From: Flavobacteriaceae bacterium
GTDB lineage: Bacteria; Bacteroidota; Bacteroidia; Flavobacteriales; Flavobacteriaceae
DNA length: 63,171 nucleotides
Direction: 5' to 3'
Assembly (NCBI GenBank): GCA_947483075.1
Contig: CANKLE010000012.1
Location: forward strand, 1 to 63,171
The notes beneath the pieces are model-generated. The model did no database searches. It saw nothing but the letters and a program-made list of their open reading frames with translations, and had not been told where the DNA came from. Shown here in pieces: positions 53,285 through 62,906 of this stretch. Each line of letters starts with the position of its first letter. Position 1 is the first letter of the stretch. The position numbers and the translations under genes were made by a program.

Positions 53285-54439
53285 TTATTTGCTAATCACC
53301 CGAATCGTTTGCTTCACTTCTTCGGCCAATTTGCGCGCGGCATTGATGTCTTCGTGAACAATGGTCACGTGGCCCATTTTGCGAAACGGACGCGTTTCTT
53401 TTTTGCCATACAGGTGCGGCGTTACGCCTTTGAGCTGCATGATTTGTTCAATATTTTCATACACCACCGGTCCTGAATAGCCTTCATTGCCTACCAAATT
53501 TACCATAATTCCGGCCACTTTGCTGCTGGTATCTCCCAAAGGCAAGTCTAAAATGGCCCGCACGTGGTTTTCAAATTGCGAGGTATAACTTGCTTCAATG
53601 CTGTAATGTCCCGAATTGTGGGGTCTAGGCGCCACTTCATTTACCAAAATATCGCCCTCGGCCGTTAGAAAAAGTTCTACCGCCAAAATGCCCACATGGG
53701 CAAAAGCTGCCGAAACCTGCAAGGCAATTGCAGTGGCTTTTTGGGCTATAGCAGGGTCAATTCTTGCGGGACACAACACATATTCTACTTGATTGGCCTC
53801 GGGGTGAAATTCCATCTCAACCACCGGATAGGTGTTGATTTCTCCCGATACCGAACGGGCCACAATCACAGCCAATTCGTGGGTAAAGGGCACCAATTGT
53901 TCGGCGATGCATTCGCCAATTGGCAAGTCGCTTAGATCAGCAATTGAGCGAACTATTTTTACGCCTTTGCCGTCGTAGCCAAATTGAGCCAATTTCCATA
54001 CAAATGGAAACGCCAATTCAGAGTTGTTTACGGCATCAACTAAAGCTGAAAGTTGTGAAAAACGCTGGTGTGCCGAGGTGGGTATGTTGTGGGTTTTATA
54101 ATGGTCTTTTTGAACGCCTTTGTGTTGAATTAACCGCAGGGTTTTGGCACTTGGATATACCGCTTTTCCCTCGGCTTCGAGTTGGTCTAAGGCATCCAAA
54201 TTCACATTCTCAATTTCGAGGGTGAGCACATCAACTTTTTGACCAAAATTATAGACCGTTTGGTAATCTAATAAATCCCCTTGTTCAAAATAGTGAGCGC
54301 CATATTGGCAAGGGGCTTCGGCACTCGGATCGAGCACATAGGTGCAGATGTCAAATTTGCGTAACTCAGCCAGCATCATTTTGCCCAATTGGCCGCCGCC
54401 TAAAATGCCGAGTTTAAAATCAGACGAAAAATAGTTCAT
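53285..54439 (-). CDS. purK: 5-(carboxyamino)imidazole ribonucleotide synthase
   Basis: An ATP-grasp enzyme making N5-CAIR from AIR, bicarbonate and ATP in purine synthesis. The N-terminal Rossmann part (KLGILGGGQLGKMMLAEL) is followed by the ATP-grasp middle (HKGVQKDHYKTHNIPTS, VWKLAQFGYDGKGVKI, ECIAEQLVPFTHELAVIVAR) and the metal site NEVAPRPHNSGHYSIEA. The length of 384 is typical. It is probably the first gene of a purK-purE transcript that may continue into the M3 peptidase gene. TATATTTG on the minus strand (54470-54463) is a good -7 box 24 nt upstream. Confidence 0.96.
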   Translation of the reverse strand: MNYFSSDFKLGILGGGQLGKMMLAELRKFDICTYVLDPSAEAPCQYGAHYFEQGDLLDYQTVYNFGQKVDVLTLEIENVNLDALDQLEAEGKAVYPSAKTLRLIQHKGVQKDHYKTHNIPTSAHQRFSQLSALVDAVNNSELAFPFVWKLAQFGYDGKGVKIVRSIADLSDLPIGECIAEQLVPFTHELAVIVARSVSGEINTYPVVEMEFHPEANQVEYVLCPARIDPAIAQKATAIALQVSAAFAHVGILAVELFLTAEGDILVNEVAPRPHNSGHYSIEASYTSQFENHVRAILDLPLGDTSSKVAGIMVNLVGNEGYSGPVVYENIEQIMQLKGVTPHLYGKKETRPFRKMGHVTIVHEDINAARKLAEEVKQTIRVISK

Positions 54440-54462
54440 GCCCTGTGTTGCTATATTTTGCG

Positions 54463-54470
54463 CAAATATA
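54463..54470 (-). promoter_or_regulatory. Candidate -7 promoter box for purK
   Basis: On the minus strand TATATTTG fits TAnnTTTG exactly, 23 nt ahead of the ATG. The -33 element is not clear. Confidence 0.45.
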
Positions 54471-54530
54471 GGAATTCCTCTTTTTTAAATGGCTATAAGT
54501 GTTGGGCAATTCGGTTGCCAAAAAAGGAAA

Positions 54531-55070
54531 TTATTTACTCTCTTGGGTCAAGAGTTTAGTGATTTTTCGGATTGTGTTTTGCAGGCCCGGCGATTGCAAA
54601 GCATAATCTTTGGCCATTAAGTCGAGCAGCGGTTCTACTACCCATGGATATTTAAAACGGAAGAAATATAGAATTCGAATGGCCATGACCTTGGGAACCG
54701 TTTTTTCGGGTTGAATGAGCCATTGCATGGACAATTCTAGGGTGGCTTCTTCGAGGTTTTTGGGAATGAGCTTGGCCAAACAAAGTTTTGCTAAGGTGTT
54801 TGAAAAAGCGCGTTTGGCCGATTCGTGCGAATAGTTTGGTGCCACGGCCAGTAATTGAGGCAAATAGGGAGCAACCCAAGTAGGATTTTTTAACGCGACC
54901 AATTCAATTATCCACAGCGCCTTGTGCAAATGAGGGTTTGCTAAATCACTGGCAAATTGCGTTAAATCAATCAATAATTCGGGAGATTGAAACACCTCAT
55001 TGGCCCTGTTTTGGCGTGAAATTGCATGGGCAGATCCGCTGCAAATATGTTGATAATAAGGCGTATTCAT
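54531..55070 (-). CDS. Helical-repeat (HEAT/ARM-like) protein of unknown function
   Basis: The ATG at 55070 (MNTPYYQHICSG) gives 179 residues; a GTG start at 55103 would add 11. The sequence is almost wholly alpha-helical with a repeating LLxLxxxA/NPxxxxxALWIIEL pattern, ending in helical KYPWVVEPLLDLM. Similar short flavobacterial proteins next to purine genes have been labelled adenylosuccinate lyase in databases, but the lyase active site is absent here, so that label would be wrong. It is divergent from hpt and 91 nt ahead of purK on the same strand. Function unknown. Confidence 0.7.
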   Translation of the reverse strand: MNTPYYQHICSGSAHAISRQNRANEVFQSPELLIDLTQFASDLANPHLHKALWIIELVALKNPTWVAPYLPQLLAVAPNYSHESAKRAFSNTLAKLCLAKLIPKNLEEATLELSMQWLIQPEKTVPKVMAIRILYFFRFKYPWVVEPLLDLMAKDYALQSPGLQNTIRKITKLLTQESK

Positions 55071-55129
55071 GGCATCCAAAATTACAAATAAATCGAATTT
55101 CACCCCGGCTTTCTTAACTCTAATTTTGC

Positions 55130-55137
55130 TATATTTG
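55130..55137 (+). promoter_or_regulatory. Candidate -7 promoter box for hpt
   Basis: TATATTTG fits TAnnTTTG exactly, 22 nt before the ATG. TAATTTTG at 55121-55128 is a second match just upstream. Confidence 0.45.
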
Positions 55138-55159
55138 TCCCTTCAAAAAATACGCGCAA

Positions 55160-55690
55160 ATGATACATTTACACGATAAAACCTTCGTTCCGTTCATTTC
55201 CTCCGAGGAAATTGATTTTGCCTTGTCGAATATGGCCAAAAAAATGGCGGATGATTTCTTTGAAGAAACTCCGATTTTTATTGGGGTATTAAATGGATCA
55301 TTCATGGTTTTGTCTGATTTGATGAAATACTACCGCGGCATGTGTGAAGTGTCATTTACCAAAATGGCTTCCTACGAGGGCACCCAATCGACCAACCAAG
55401 TAAAACAATTGTTGGGTTTGGATGTTGAGGTAACCGGCCGAACCGTAGTTATAGTAGAAGACATTGTAGATACAGGGCAAACTGTTGAAGCCTTGAAAGC
55501 TATTTTTAAAGAAAAAAACGCCAAACACGTGAAGTTTGCCACCCTGTTCTTTAAACCCGAAGCCTATACCAAAGACATTAAAATAGATTATGTAGGCATC
55601 CGCATTCCCAACAAATTTATTGTGGGCTATGGCTTAGACTACGATGGCTTGGGAAGAAACCTCCCCGATGTATACCAGTTGGCCGAATAA
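55160..55690 (+). CDS. hpt: Hypoxanthine phosphoribosyltransferase
   Basis: A purine-salvage enzyme that makes IMP (and GMP) from free base and PRPP. The 176-residue protein has the PRPP-binding motif VVIVEDIVDTGQTVEAL at about 94-110, the early PIFIGVLNGSFMVLSDL loop and the hood region DYVGIRIPNKFIVGYGLDY that closes on the base. The start at 55160 is a good ATG behind a -7 box. adk follows by 39 nt, so the two purine genes are probably cotranscribed. Confidence 0.95.
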   Translation: MIHLHDKTFVPFISSEEIDFALSNMAKKMADDFFEETPIFIGVLNGSFMVLSDLMKYYRGMCEVSFTKMASYEGTQSTNQVKQLLGLDVEVTGRTVVIVEDIVDTGQTVEALKAIFKEKNAKHVKFATLFFKPEAYTKDIKIDYVGIRIPNKFIVGYGLDYDGLGRNLPDVYQLAE

Positions 55691-55729
55691 TTAAACACAA
55701 ACACAACTCAATAATTTACATTTATTCCA

Positions 55730-56302
55730 ATGATTAACATCGTTCTTTTCGGAAAACCTGGTGCAGGAAAAGGCACACAGGCTGAATTTTTAAAAGAAAA
55801 ATACAATTTAACGCACTTGTCTACCGGTGACATATTTAGGTTCAACATCAAAAACGAAACGGCCTTGGGGAAGTTGGCCAAAACCTATATGGATGCGGGC
55901 GATTTAGTGCCCGATTCGGTTACGATTCAAATGTTGGAATCAGAAGTGGATAAGAATCCGCATTCGGCCGGATTTTTATTTGATGGATTTCCCAGAACCA
56001 GTGCGCAAGCAGAAGCCTTAGATGCTTTTTTGGCTTCAAAAAACCAAGAAATTACGGCTACGATTGCCTTAGAGGCCAACGACGAAATTTTAATACAACG
56101 CCTATTGGAGCGCGGAAAAACCTCCGGACGACCGGACGACCAAGACGAAGACAAAATTCGCAACCGCTACCAAGAATACAACGAAAAAACAGCGCCCTTG
56201 ATGGCTTATTATACCAACCAAGGTAAATTTCATTCGGTAGATGGAATTGGTCAGATTGAAGCTATCACCCAACGGTTGAGCGCTTTGATTGACGGATTCT
56301 AA
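55730..56302 (+). CDS. adk: Adenylate kinase
   Basis: Balances AMP, ADP and ATP. The P-loop GKPGAGKGT is at residues 8-16, with STGDIFR (AMP site) and the LID-linked ERGKTSGRPDDQDEDKIRNR. At 190 residues it is the short form, lacking the roughly 27-residue zinc/Cys LID insertion of long bacterial kinases. It is downstream of hpt with a 39-nt gap and 33 nt ahead of the CNNM-type gene, which may share the transcript. Confidence 0.95.
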   Translation: MINIVLFGKPGAGKGTQAEFLKEKYNLTHLSTGDIFRFNIKNETALGKLAKTYMDAGDLVPDSVTIQMLESEVDKNPHSAGFLFDGFPRTSAQAEALDAFLASKNQEITATIALEANDEILIQRLLERGKTSGRPDDQDEDKIRNRYQEYNEKTAPLMAYYTNQGKFHSVDGIGQIEAITQRLSALIDGF

Positions 56303-56335
56303 TACCAATACTTATATTAAACCGATACACACAAA

Positions 56336-57610
56336 ATGGAACTACTCTTTATTCTACTTTTAATCTTGCTCAATGGCGTATTTTCCATGTCGGAAATTGC
56401 TTTGATTTCGGCGCGAAAAAATCGCTTGGAGTCATCGGCAAAAAAAGGGAATAAAAACGCCAAAATTGCACTAGACTTAGCCAATTCACCCAACAAGTTC
56501 TTGTCAACCGTACAAATTGGCATCACCCTTATTGGCATTTTAACGGGGATTTATTCGGGCGATAAAATTACCCATGATGTAGAAGCCTATTTTGCCGGCT
56601 ATCTTTTTTTTCAGCCTTATGCGAGTACGATGGCGGTGGTGGTAGTGGTGGTTATTTTAACTTTTTTTTCCTTGGTTTTGGGCGAATTACTGCCCAAACG
56701 CATCGGACTCAATCACCCGGAATCTATTGCCAAAGCGGTGGCCTTGCCCATGCGACTTCTTTCGCAAATTACGGCACCTTTCATTTGGTTGCTTACCATT
56801 TCTACCGAAGGATTGCTTAAACTACTCAACATCAAACCCACTGCCGACGGTAAAGTGACCGAAGAAGAAATCAAGGCCATCATCAAAGAAGGTACAGAAG
56901 TAGGCGAGGTGCAAGAAATAGAGCAAGATATTTTAGAACGCGTGTTTCACATTGGCGATCGAAAAATCAATTCGCTCATGACCCACCGATCTGACATCGA
57001 GTATTTGTCGCTAGAAGATTCAGCAATAGAATTGAAAGCAAAAGTTTTAGAAGAGTTGCATTCAATTTTTCCGGTTTGTAAAGAAAGTTTAGATGATATC
57101 ATTGGGGTGGCTACACTCAAAGATTTGTTTGCCAATTTTGAAAAGGGCAATTTTAATCTAGAATCCATTGCCAAAGAACCAGTGTATCTTATTGAACATA
57201 CCTCGGCCTACAAAGCTTTAGAACACTTCAAAAAAACCAAAGTGCATTATGCCTTTATTGTCGATGAACATGCTGTTTTTCAGGGCATTATCACCCTAAA
57301 TGACATCTTAGAAGCCTTGGTAGGCGATGCCTCCGATTTTGACGACGACGAATACAAATTGGTCGACAATGCCGACGGCACCTGGCTGGTAGATGGGCAA
57401 TATTCGCTACACGATTTTCTCACCTCGTTTGATATGGATGAACTCACCAACGATTACGAAGTGACTACGGTGAGTGGGTTTTTTATCACCGAGTTGGGAT
57501 CGATTCCCAAACAAGGAGAAAAAATAATCTGGAATAAACTCGAATTGGAAGCACTTAAAATGGATGGCGCCAAAATCGATAAAGTACTCATCAACACACT
57601 AAAAGAATAG
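56336..57610 (+). CDS. CNNM/DUF21 transmembrane, CBS and CorC domain protein
   Basis: A four-part membrane protein of 424 residues: an N-terminal DUF21/CNNM domain with three to four helices (about 1-180), a paired CBS domain (about 195-330, with VFHIGDRKINSLMTHRSDIEYL and the GIITLNDILEALVGD second CBS end) and a C-terminal CorC/HlyC transporter-associated domain (about 345-424, DGTWLVDGQYSLHDF and GFFITELGSIP). The family is linked to Mg2+ or Co2+ homeostasis. The older name hemolysin is misleading. GldE of gliding motility belongs to this family, but no gldD neighbour supports that identity here. Confidence 0.9.
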   Translation: MELLFILLLILLNGVFSMSEIALISARKNRLESSAKKGNKNAKIALDLANSPNKFLSTVQIGITLIGILTGIYSGDKITHDVEAYFAGYLFFQPYASTMAVVVVVVILTFFSLVLGELLPKRIGLNHPESIAKAVALPMRLLSQITAPFIWLLTISTEGLLKLLNIKPTADGKVTEEEIKAIIKEGTEVGEVQEIEQDILERVFHIGDRKINSLMTHRSDIEYLSLEDSAIELKAKVLEELHSIFPVCKESLDDIIGVATLKDLFANFEKGNFNLESIAKEPVYLIEHTSAYKALEHFKKTKVHYAFIVDEHAVFQGIITLNDILEALVGDASDFDDDEYKLVDNADGTWLVDGQYSLHDFLTSFDMDELTNDYEVTTVSGFFITELGSIPKQGEKIIWNKLELEALKMDGAKIDKVLINTLKE

Positions 57611-57687
57611 GTACAGATTTTCATTTTGCGAACCCCATTTGGTATCCTAACCCCTAACCCCAAACCGCACACGCTAAACTCAACACT

Positions 57688-58701
57688 ATGACCGAAGGAA
57701 ACTTTGTAGACTACGTAAAAATATTTGTATCCTCGGGCAAAGGCGGCAAGGGTTCTACCCATTTGCATCGTGAAAAATTTATCGAAAAAGGCGGACCTGA
57801 CGGCGGTGACGGTGGACGAGGCGGACACGTGTTTTTGGTGGGCAACAAAGGGCTTTGGACCTTGTTTCACCTCAAGTTTGCACGACACATCAAAGCCGGA
57901 TATGGCGGCGATGGCGGTAGCGACCGCAGTACCGGACACGATGGCGAAGACAAATACATCGAAGTGCCGCTGGGAACCGTAGTACGCGATAAAGAAACCA
58001 ACGAAATTTTGTTTGAAATTACCGAAGATGGCGAAAAAAGAGCCGTAGCCCAAGGCGGAAAAGGCGGATTGGGGAACTGGCATTTTCGCAGCTCAACCAA
58101 TCAAACGCCACGCTATGCACAACCCGGTTTACCTGGAGTAGAAATGGATATCGTTTTAGAATTAAAAGTCTTAGCCGACGTAGGCTTGGTAGGTTTCCCT
58201 AATGCAGGAAAATCAACTTTGTTGTCGGTGCTCACCTCGGCCAAACCCAAAATTGCCGATTACCCGTTTACGACCTTAAAACCCAATTTAGGCATTGTGG
58301 CTTACCGCGATTTTCAGTCGTTTGTAATTGCCGATATCCCCGGAATTATAGAAGGCGCTGCCGAAGGAAAAGGCCTGGGTCATTACTTTTTGCGACACAT
58401 TGAACGCAACTCAACCTTATTGTTTTTGGTGCCTGTTGATGCCGAGAACATCAAGGCCGAATACGATATTTTGGTGAACGAATTGACCAAATACAATCCG
58501 GAGATGTTGCAAAAAGAGCGCTTGCTCGTGATTTCCAAATGCGACATGCTCGACGACGAACTCAAAGCCGAATTGAAAGTTCAATTGGACAAAGAATTCA
58601 AAGGCATTCCGTATTTGTTTATTTCTTCTGTGGCCCAACAAGGACTTACAGAATTGAAAGACAAATTGTGGGCGATGCTCAACGAGGAGGTTATAAACTA
58701 A
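57688..58701 (+). CDS. obgE: GTPase ObgE/CgtA
   Basis: An essential ribosome-associated GTPase. The glycine-rich Obg fold (about 1-158, with [20 protein letters not shown] and [14 protein letters not shown]) is followed by a G domain with G1 GFPNAGKST at about 167-175, switch [13 protein letters not shown]3 DIPGIIEGA and G4 SKCD. At 337 residues it lacks the C-terminal OCT domain of Firmicutes, which is usual for this phylum. The 3' end overlaps by 11 nt the convergent glycosyltransferase gene. The 77-nt spacer upstream holds a CCTAACCCCTAACCCC tract. Confidence 0.97.
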   Translation: MTEGNFVDYVKIFVSSGKGGKGSTHLHREKFIEKGGPDGGDGGRGGHVFLVGNKGLWTLFHLKFARHIKAGYGGDGGSDRSTGHDGEDKYIEVPLGTVVRDKETNEILFEITEDGEKRAVAQGGKGGLGNWHFRSSTNQTPRYAQPGLPGVEMDIVLELKVLADVGLVGFPNAGKSTLLSVLTSAKPKIADYPFTTLKPNLGIVAYRDFQSFVIADIPGIIEGAAEGKGLGHYFLRHIERNSTLLFLVPVDAENIKAEYDILVNELTKYNPEMLQKERLLVISKCDMLDDELKAELKVQLDKEFKGIPYLFISSVAQQGLTELKDKLWAMLNEEVIN

Positions 58702-59671
58702 ACAAAACGTCTAGTGTTTCGGGAATGTTGTTGGCTTTAATTTCAGGATACTTTATTTTGGAGTTGAGCCAATTTTCTATTTCTAAGTTAAAATTCGCAT
58801 CTATTTTTTGGAGTACAGGAACGCCCAATTGTTGCAATGCTTCGGCATTACACGCTTGTTCATAATGATTGGCAATGGGTATAACTAATACTTTTTTCTG
58901 CAAATAAAGCGCTTCAGCTGGTGTTTCGAATCCCCCGCCCGTAATAATGCCTTCGCAATGCACGAGGCTGTCGTCAAATAAATCTTGGTTAATGGGATAC
59001 AACCAAATATTTCCTTTCCGAACGGGAGTAGTAGTCGATTTTAAAAACCAGTGAAATTCAACCTCAGGAAACGACAAAAAAGTCCGTTCTAAGCATTCTA
59101 CATCAAACGAGGGCAGGTACACCGTAATGTGTTTTTTATTGGTGGGCGTCGATTCAACGATCTTCTTTTTGATTACTGGCTCAAAAATAAACGAGTCGTA
59201 TTGTCTAAAATGCAGCCCAATATTGTGTGTAGATTTCGAATAATTTTTGAGCACCAGTTCTCCCAAAAAATCGCTTTTTGAAGGGCGCGGAGCATTGCTA
59301 GATGTAAAGCTGGCTTGGTGTCCAAACTGAATCGATTTCTTGTTTTGAAGTTTACAGGCCAAGGAGGTAACCGATTCAAAATCATTGATGATTACATCGT
59401 ACTGATCTAAGGGCAAATTTTTGGCATCCTTGTATAATGAAATGGGGTTTATGTTTTTGGCAATGGCTAGATAATCCAATCCGCCGCAGGTACTGTAATG
59501 CAAACTGCAGCCTTTGTTTCGGTATTTTACGGGCAAATCAAAATCTAAACTGGCATTTGATCCGCTCAAGAAAAAATCAATTTCACCAAATTTTTTCAGG
59601 TAAGGATACAACTGAATGGCTCTGCTGACATGACCATTTCCGGTTGCTTGAATCGCGTAAAATATTTTCAT
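58691..59671 (-). CDS. GT-B glycosyltransferase of the MurG/UGT type (326 aa)
   Basis: The N-terminal nucleotide-free half begins [21 protein letters not shown], with the glycine-rich loop GNGHVSRA at 11-18. The C-terminal half carries the donor-binding pattern [26 protein letters not shown], followed by [16 protein letters not shown], as in MurG and related enzymes. Cytoplasmic, possibly membrane-peripheral. It lies 3 nt behind the metallophosphoesterase gene and is transcribed from the same side, so they likely form a pair acting on envelope lipids or sugars. Sugar donor and acceptor are unknown. Confidence 0.87.
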   Translation of the reverse strand: MKIFYAIQATGNGHVSRAIQLYPYLKKFGEIDFFLSGSNASLDFDLPVKYRNKGCSLHYSTCGGLDYLAIAKNINPISLYKDAKNLPLDQYDVIINDFESVTSLACKLQNKKSIQFGHQASFTSSNAPRPSKSDFLGELVLKNYSKSTHNIGLHFRQYDSFIFEPVIKKKIVESTPTNKKHITVYLPSFDVECLERTFLSFPEVEFHWFLKSTTTPVRKGNIWLYPINQDLFDDSLVHCEGIITGGGFETPAEALYLQKKVLVIPIANHYEQACNAEALQQLGVPVLQKIDANFNLEIENWLNSKIKYPEIKANNIPETLDVLFSL

Positions 59672-59674
59672 ACC

Positions 59675-60493
59675 CTAATCTTGTAAAATTTTTGCCACGA
59701 TATTGGTGTCGGCTAGCTCCTCATTGGCAGCATCTTTTTCGAAATCAGCGCTTTTATATTGGTATATAGTCCAATGGGCTTTGTGGTATTCTAAGGCAGT
59801 AAGGTTCTCTACCCAGTCGCCGCTGTTGAGGTACATGACCGAACCCTGCTCTGTATCAATTTGCTTCATTTGCGGTTTGTGAATGTGTCCGCATACCACA
59901 TATTTGTAGTTTTTGGCAATGGCAATCTCGGCCGCCGTCGATTCGAAATTCGAGATAAACGAAACAGCTTTTTTCACACTGTCTTTGATGGCTTTCGAGA
60001 AACTGCGTTTTTCTTTGCCCAACAACACCAAAAACCAATTCACGATGCTGTTGATCAAAATGAGTAAATCGTAACCTTTTCCGCCTATTTTGGCAATAAT
60101 TTTGGCGTAGCCTTTTGTCGAGGAATCAAACACGTCGCCATGAAAAATCCAGGTTTTATTGCCGTCTAAATCTAAAATGAGTTTGTCTACCAATTCAAAA
60201 TCACCCAAAATCAAATCGGTGTATTTGCGCAAGGCTTCGTCGTGGTTACCGGTAATGTAATAGATTTTGGTGCCATTGGCCAGCATTTTTATCAGGTAGC
60301 GCAATACGTTCATGTGGGCAGTAGGAAAATAACTTTTGGTAAAGTTCCACATGTCGATGATGTCGCCGTTTAGCACTAAGGTTTTTGGCTGAATTGATTT
60401 GAGGTATTTGAGTAGTTCTTCGGCCTGACAGCCATAAGTTCCGAGGTGAACGTCTGAAAGAACAACCAGTTCTACTTTTCGTTTATTTTTCAC
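59675..60493 (-). CDS. Metallophosphoesterase, LpxH/UDP-diacylglucosamine diphosphatase-like
   Basis: A calcineurin-type two-metal phosphoesterase with motifs SDVHLGTYG, LNGDIIDMWNF, GNHDEALRKY, HGDVFD and VCGHIHKPQ in order. It resembles LpxH2/YbbF-type enzymes that cleave UDP-2,3-diacylglucosamine in lipid A synthesis. The frame has no upstream ATG: a TTG at 60526 and GTGs at 60514 and 60493 are the options. The GTG at 60493 is used here because it leads directly into KNKRKVELVVLSDVHLG; it gives 272 residues. The exact start is uncertain. The glycosyltransferase gene follows after 3 nt. Confidence 0.85.
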   Translation of the reverse strand: MKNKRKVELVVLSDVHLGTYGCQAEELLKYLKSIQPKTLVLNGDIIDMWNFTKSYFPTAHMNVLRYLIKMLANGTKIYYITGNHDEALRKYTDLILGDFELVDKLILDLDGNKTWIFHGDVFDSSTKGYAKIIAKIGGKGYDLLILINSIVNWFLVLLGKEKRSFSKAIKDSVKKAVSFISNFESTAAEIAIAKNYKYVVCGHIHKPQMKQIDTEQGSVMYLNSGDWVENLTALEYHKAHWTIYQYKSADFEKDAANEELADTNIVAKILQD

Positions 60494-60526
60494 GTAGTTT
60501 CTTGCAAAGTTCACGAAGAATTGCAA

Positions 60527-60701
60527 AGTAGAAGTATATTTATAACTAACGAATTGTTACGATTTATGCTCGAAAAGGGGTCGATTATTATCTAATGGTT
60601 AATTAATTTAACAGCCTTTGCCTGCGAATTTGAAACCCATATCAGCAGGTAGGAGTAAAAATTATTTTATATTCGCTCCATCTAAAATAAAAACACCTCA
60701 C
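60527..60701. other. Divergent spacer between the metallophosphoesterase and S46 peptidase genes
   Basis: About 175 bp with no gene. No full TAnnTTTG match was found on either strand; TATATTCG near 60669-60676 is a one-mismatch candidate for the S46 gene. The S46 frame is open from 60618, but that part lacks a signal-peptide pattern, and the ATG at 60702 is preferred. Confidence 0.55.
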
Positions 60702-62852
60702 ATGAAAAAAATTATTGTTTCCTTTATAGTAGGAATTCTATTGTTGCCCATGAGCGTCAAAGCCGACGAGGGCATGTGGTTTTTGATGTTTATCGAACGT
60801 CTCAATCACCGCGACATGCAAAAGATGGGCTTGCAGCTCACTGCCGAAGAAATATACAGCATCAATCACCATTCCTTAAAAGATGCTATTGTACAGTTTA
60901 ACGGAGGATGTACCGCCGAGATCATTTCAAAAGACGGGTTGGTTTTAACCAATCACCATTGTGGTTATGATGCGGTAGCCGAATTGTCTTCAGCCGAAAA
61001 CAACTACTTAAAAAACGGGTATTGGGCCGAAAATCGCCAAGCCGAGAAAAAACCTTCTAGTTTATATGTTCGTTTTTTTGTGCGCATGGACGATTGCTCG
61101 AAACGCATTTTGGCCAAAGTAAATGCCCAAATGTCAGAGGCCGAACGCGAAAAAGCCATCGCAGCCGAGATCGCTGTGATTGAAAAAGAAAACAACGAAG
61201 GCGGAAAATATACCGTTTCGGTGCGTCCATTTTTTCAAGGCAATGAATTCTACTATTTTGTGTACCAAGACTACAAAGACGTGCGTTTGGTTGGCGTTCC
61301 ACCCGAAAGCTTAGGTAAATTTGGAGGAGACACCGACAACTGGGAATGGCCCCGTCACACGGCAGATTTCTCGATGTTCCGCGTGTATGCAGATAAAGAC
61401 GGAAATCCAGCCGACTACTCTGAAGCAAACCTGCCCTTGCAACCCAAACACTATTTGCCTGTAAACATGGCGGGAGTAAAAGAAAATGATTTTGCCATGA
61501 TTTTGGGTTATCCAGGCAGAACCAACCGTTGGTTGCCAGCCGGTGGAATTGAACAAAATGTAAAATTTGCTTATCCTGCTTGGGTAGAAGGTGCCAAAAC
61601 GGGTATGGACAACATGAAAAAATACATGGACCAAAGCGATGCCTTGCGTTTGGTGTATGCCTCTAAATTTGCTTCGACAGCCAATTACTGGAAAAACCGT
61701 CAAGGCATGATTGACGCCTTGTCTAAATTTGAAACAGCCAAATCGAAGGCATTACAAGAAACCAAATTTGACAAATGGGCCCAAAAAACAGCCAACAAAG
61801 CCAAATACGGTTCGGTGATTCAAAACATCAACGGTTTTTATGCCCTAACCAACGAAAAAGCCCGTCACGACAACTACTTGCAACAATTGTTGCGCACTAC
61901 TGCTTTTGGTACTTTAGGGCGTAGTTTGGGGAAACAATTGGATGGCTATGTAAAAGCCGATGCGGCCAAACGCGCCCAATTGGCACCGGCCATTTTAGAG
62001 ACTGCGGGCGAATTTTACAAAGATTTGTACATTCCTGCCGAGAAAGATTTGTTATCCGCGCAATTAAATTTATATGCTGCCAAATCAACGGGATATCCGT
62101 TGGCGCCAATGGTTGATAAATTGGCCAAAGAAAATGGCGGCGATTTTACCAAATATGCCAATGCCAGTATTGACTTGAGTTTATTTGCTTCCTTAGATAA
62201 AGTCAAAGCATTTTTGGATGCGCCTACCCAAGGTCTTTTAGACAATGATCCGTTATATGCTTTGTCTAGTGATTTGTTGGCGCATTTAGCATCCAAATCA
62301 GATGCGATTGCCAAAGCACAAAATGATTTTGGAGCAGCCTACCGTTTGTTGGTTGAAGGCTTGCGCGAATCAAAAATTGGCAGCATCAAATACCCAGATG
62401 CCAACTCGACCTTGCGTCTCACCTACGGAAAAGTAAAAGCCTTGCCGGCTGACAAACGCAACGATGCTAAAATTAACAACTATACGACCATGGAAGGCAT
62501 GGTGAAGAAATACAAAAAAGGCGACGAAGAATTTGATTTGCCTCAACGTATTTTAGACCTATACAAAGCCAAAGATTACGGTCGTTTTGCCGACAAAGAC
62601 GGCAGTTTGCACGTGAATTTCTTGACCGATAATGACATTACCGGAGGAAATTCTGGTTCACCGGTTTTGAACGGCAAAGGTGAATTAATTGGGTTGGCCT
62701 TTGACGGAAACATCGAAGCCATGGCCGGTGATGTAATTTTTGACAACAAATTGCAACGCACCATCAATGTAGACATTCGTTTTGTGTTATGGGTAATCGA
62801 GAACTACTCGGGAGCCAAACACATTGTGGATGAAATGACGTTGGTGAAATAA
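60702..62852 (+). CDS. S46 family dipeptidyl-peptidase (DPP7-like)
   Basis: A secreted serine exopeptidase that removes dipeptides from peptide N-termini. The ATG at 60702 opens a clean signal peptide (MKKIIVSFIVGILLLPMSVKA, cut before DEG) and gives 716 residues, the normal S46 length. The trypsin-like triad is visible as H85 (TNHHCGY), D222 (PRHTADFS) and S651 (GGNSGSP). The residue 18 positions after the nucleophile is Gly669 (LAFDGN). In this family Gly there marks DPP7, which prefers bulky or hydrophobic P1 residues, and Arg marks the acidic-specific DPP11, so a DPP7-type preference is inferred. The protein lacks a T9SS tail and is likely periplasmic. Confidence 0.94.
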   Translation: MKKIIVSFIVGILLLPMSVKADEGMWFLMFIERLNHRDMQKMGLQLTAEEIYSINHHSLKDAIVQFNGGCTAEIISKDGLVLTNHHCGYDAVAELSSAENNYLKNGYWAENRQAEKKPSSLYVRFFVRMDDCSKRILAKVNAQMSEAEREKAIAAEIAVIEKENNEGGKYTVSVRPFFQGNEFYYFVYQDYKDVRLVGVPPESLGKFGGDTDNWEWPRHTADFSMFRVYADKDGNPADYSEANLPLQPKHYLPVNMAGVKENDFAMILGYPGRTNRWLPAGGIEQNVKFAYPAWVEGAKTGMDNMKKYMDQSDALRLVYASKFASTANYWKNRQGMIDALSKFETAKSKALQETKFDKWAQKTANKAKYGSVIQNINGFYALTNEKARHDNYLQQLLRTTAFGTLGRSLGKQLDGYVKADAAKRAQLAPAILETAGEFYKDLYIPAEKDLLSAQLNLYAAKSTGYPLAPMVDKLAKENGGDFTKYANASIDLSLFASLDKVKAFLDAPTQGLLDNDPLYALSSDLLAHLASKSDAIAKAQNDFGAAYRLLVEGLRESKIGSIKYPDANSTLRLTYGKVKALPADKRNDAKINNYTTMEGMVKKYKKGDEEFDLPQRILDLYKAKDYGRFADKDGSLHVNFLTDNDITGGNSGSPVLNGKGELIGLAFDGNIEAMAGDVIFDNKLQRTINVDIRFVLWVIENYSGAKHIVDEMTLVK

Positions 62853-62906
62853 GATAGTCGTAAAGTCTAAAGTCGTAAAGTCAAAAGGGTAGAAGTATAC
62901 TAAGAA

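Noticed and set aside
56336..57610. Gliding protein GldE
   Set aside because: Same broad family, but no gldD or other gliding gene is adjacent; only the family call is supported.
57454..58083. 209-codon antisense frame across the CNNM gene end and obgE
   Set aside because: obgE and the CNNM gene are unmistakable on the plus strand; the antisense frame has no family features.
60618..60701. 28-codon extension of the S46 peptidase
   Set aside because: It would bury the clear signal peptide that begins at 60702.
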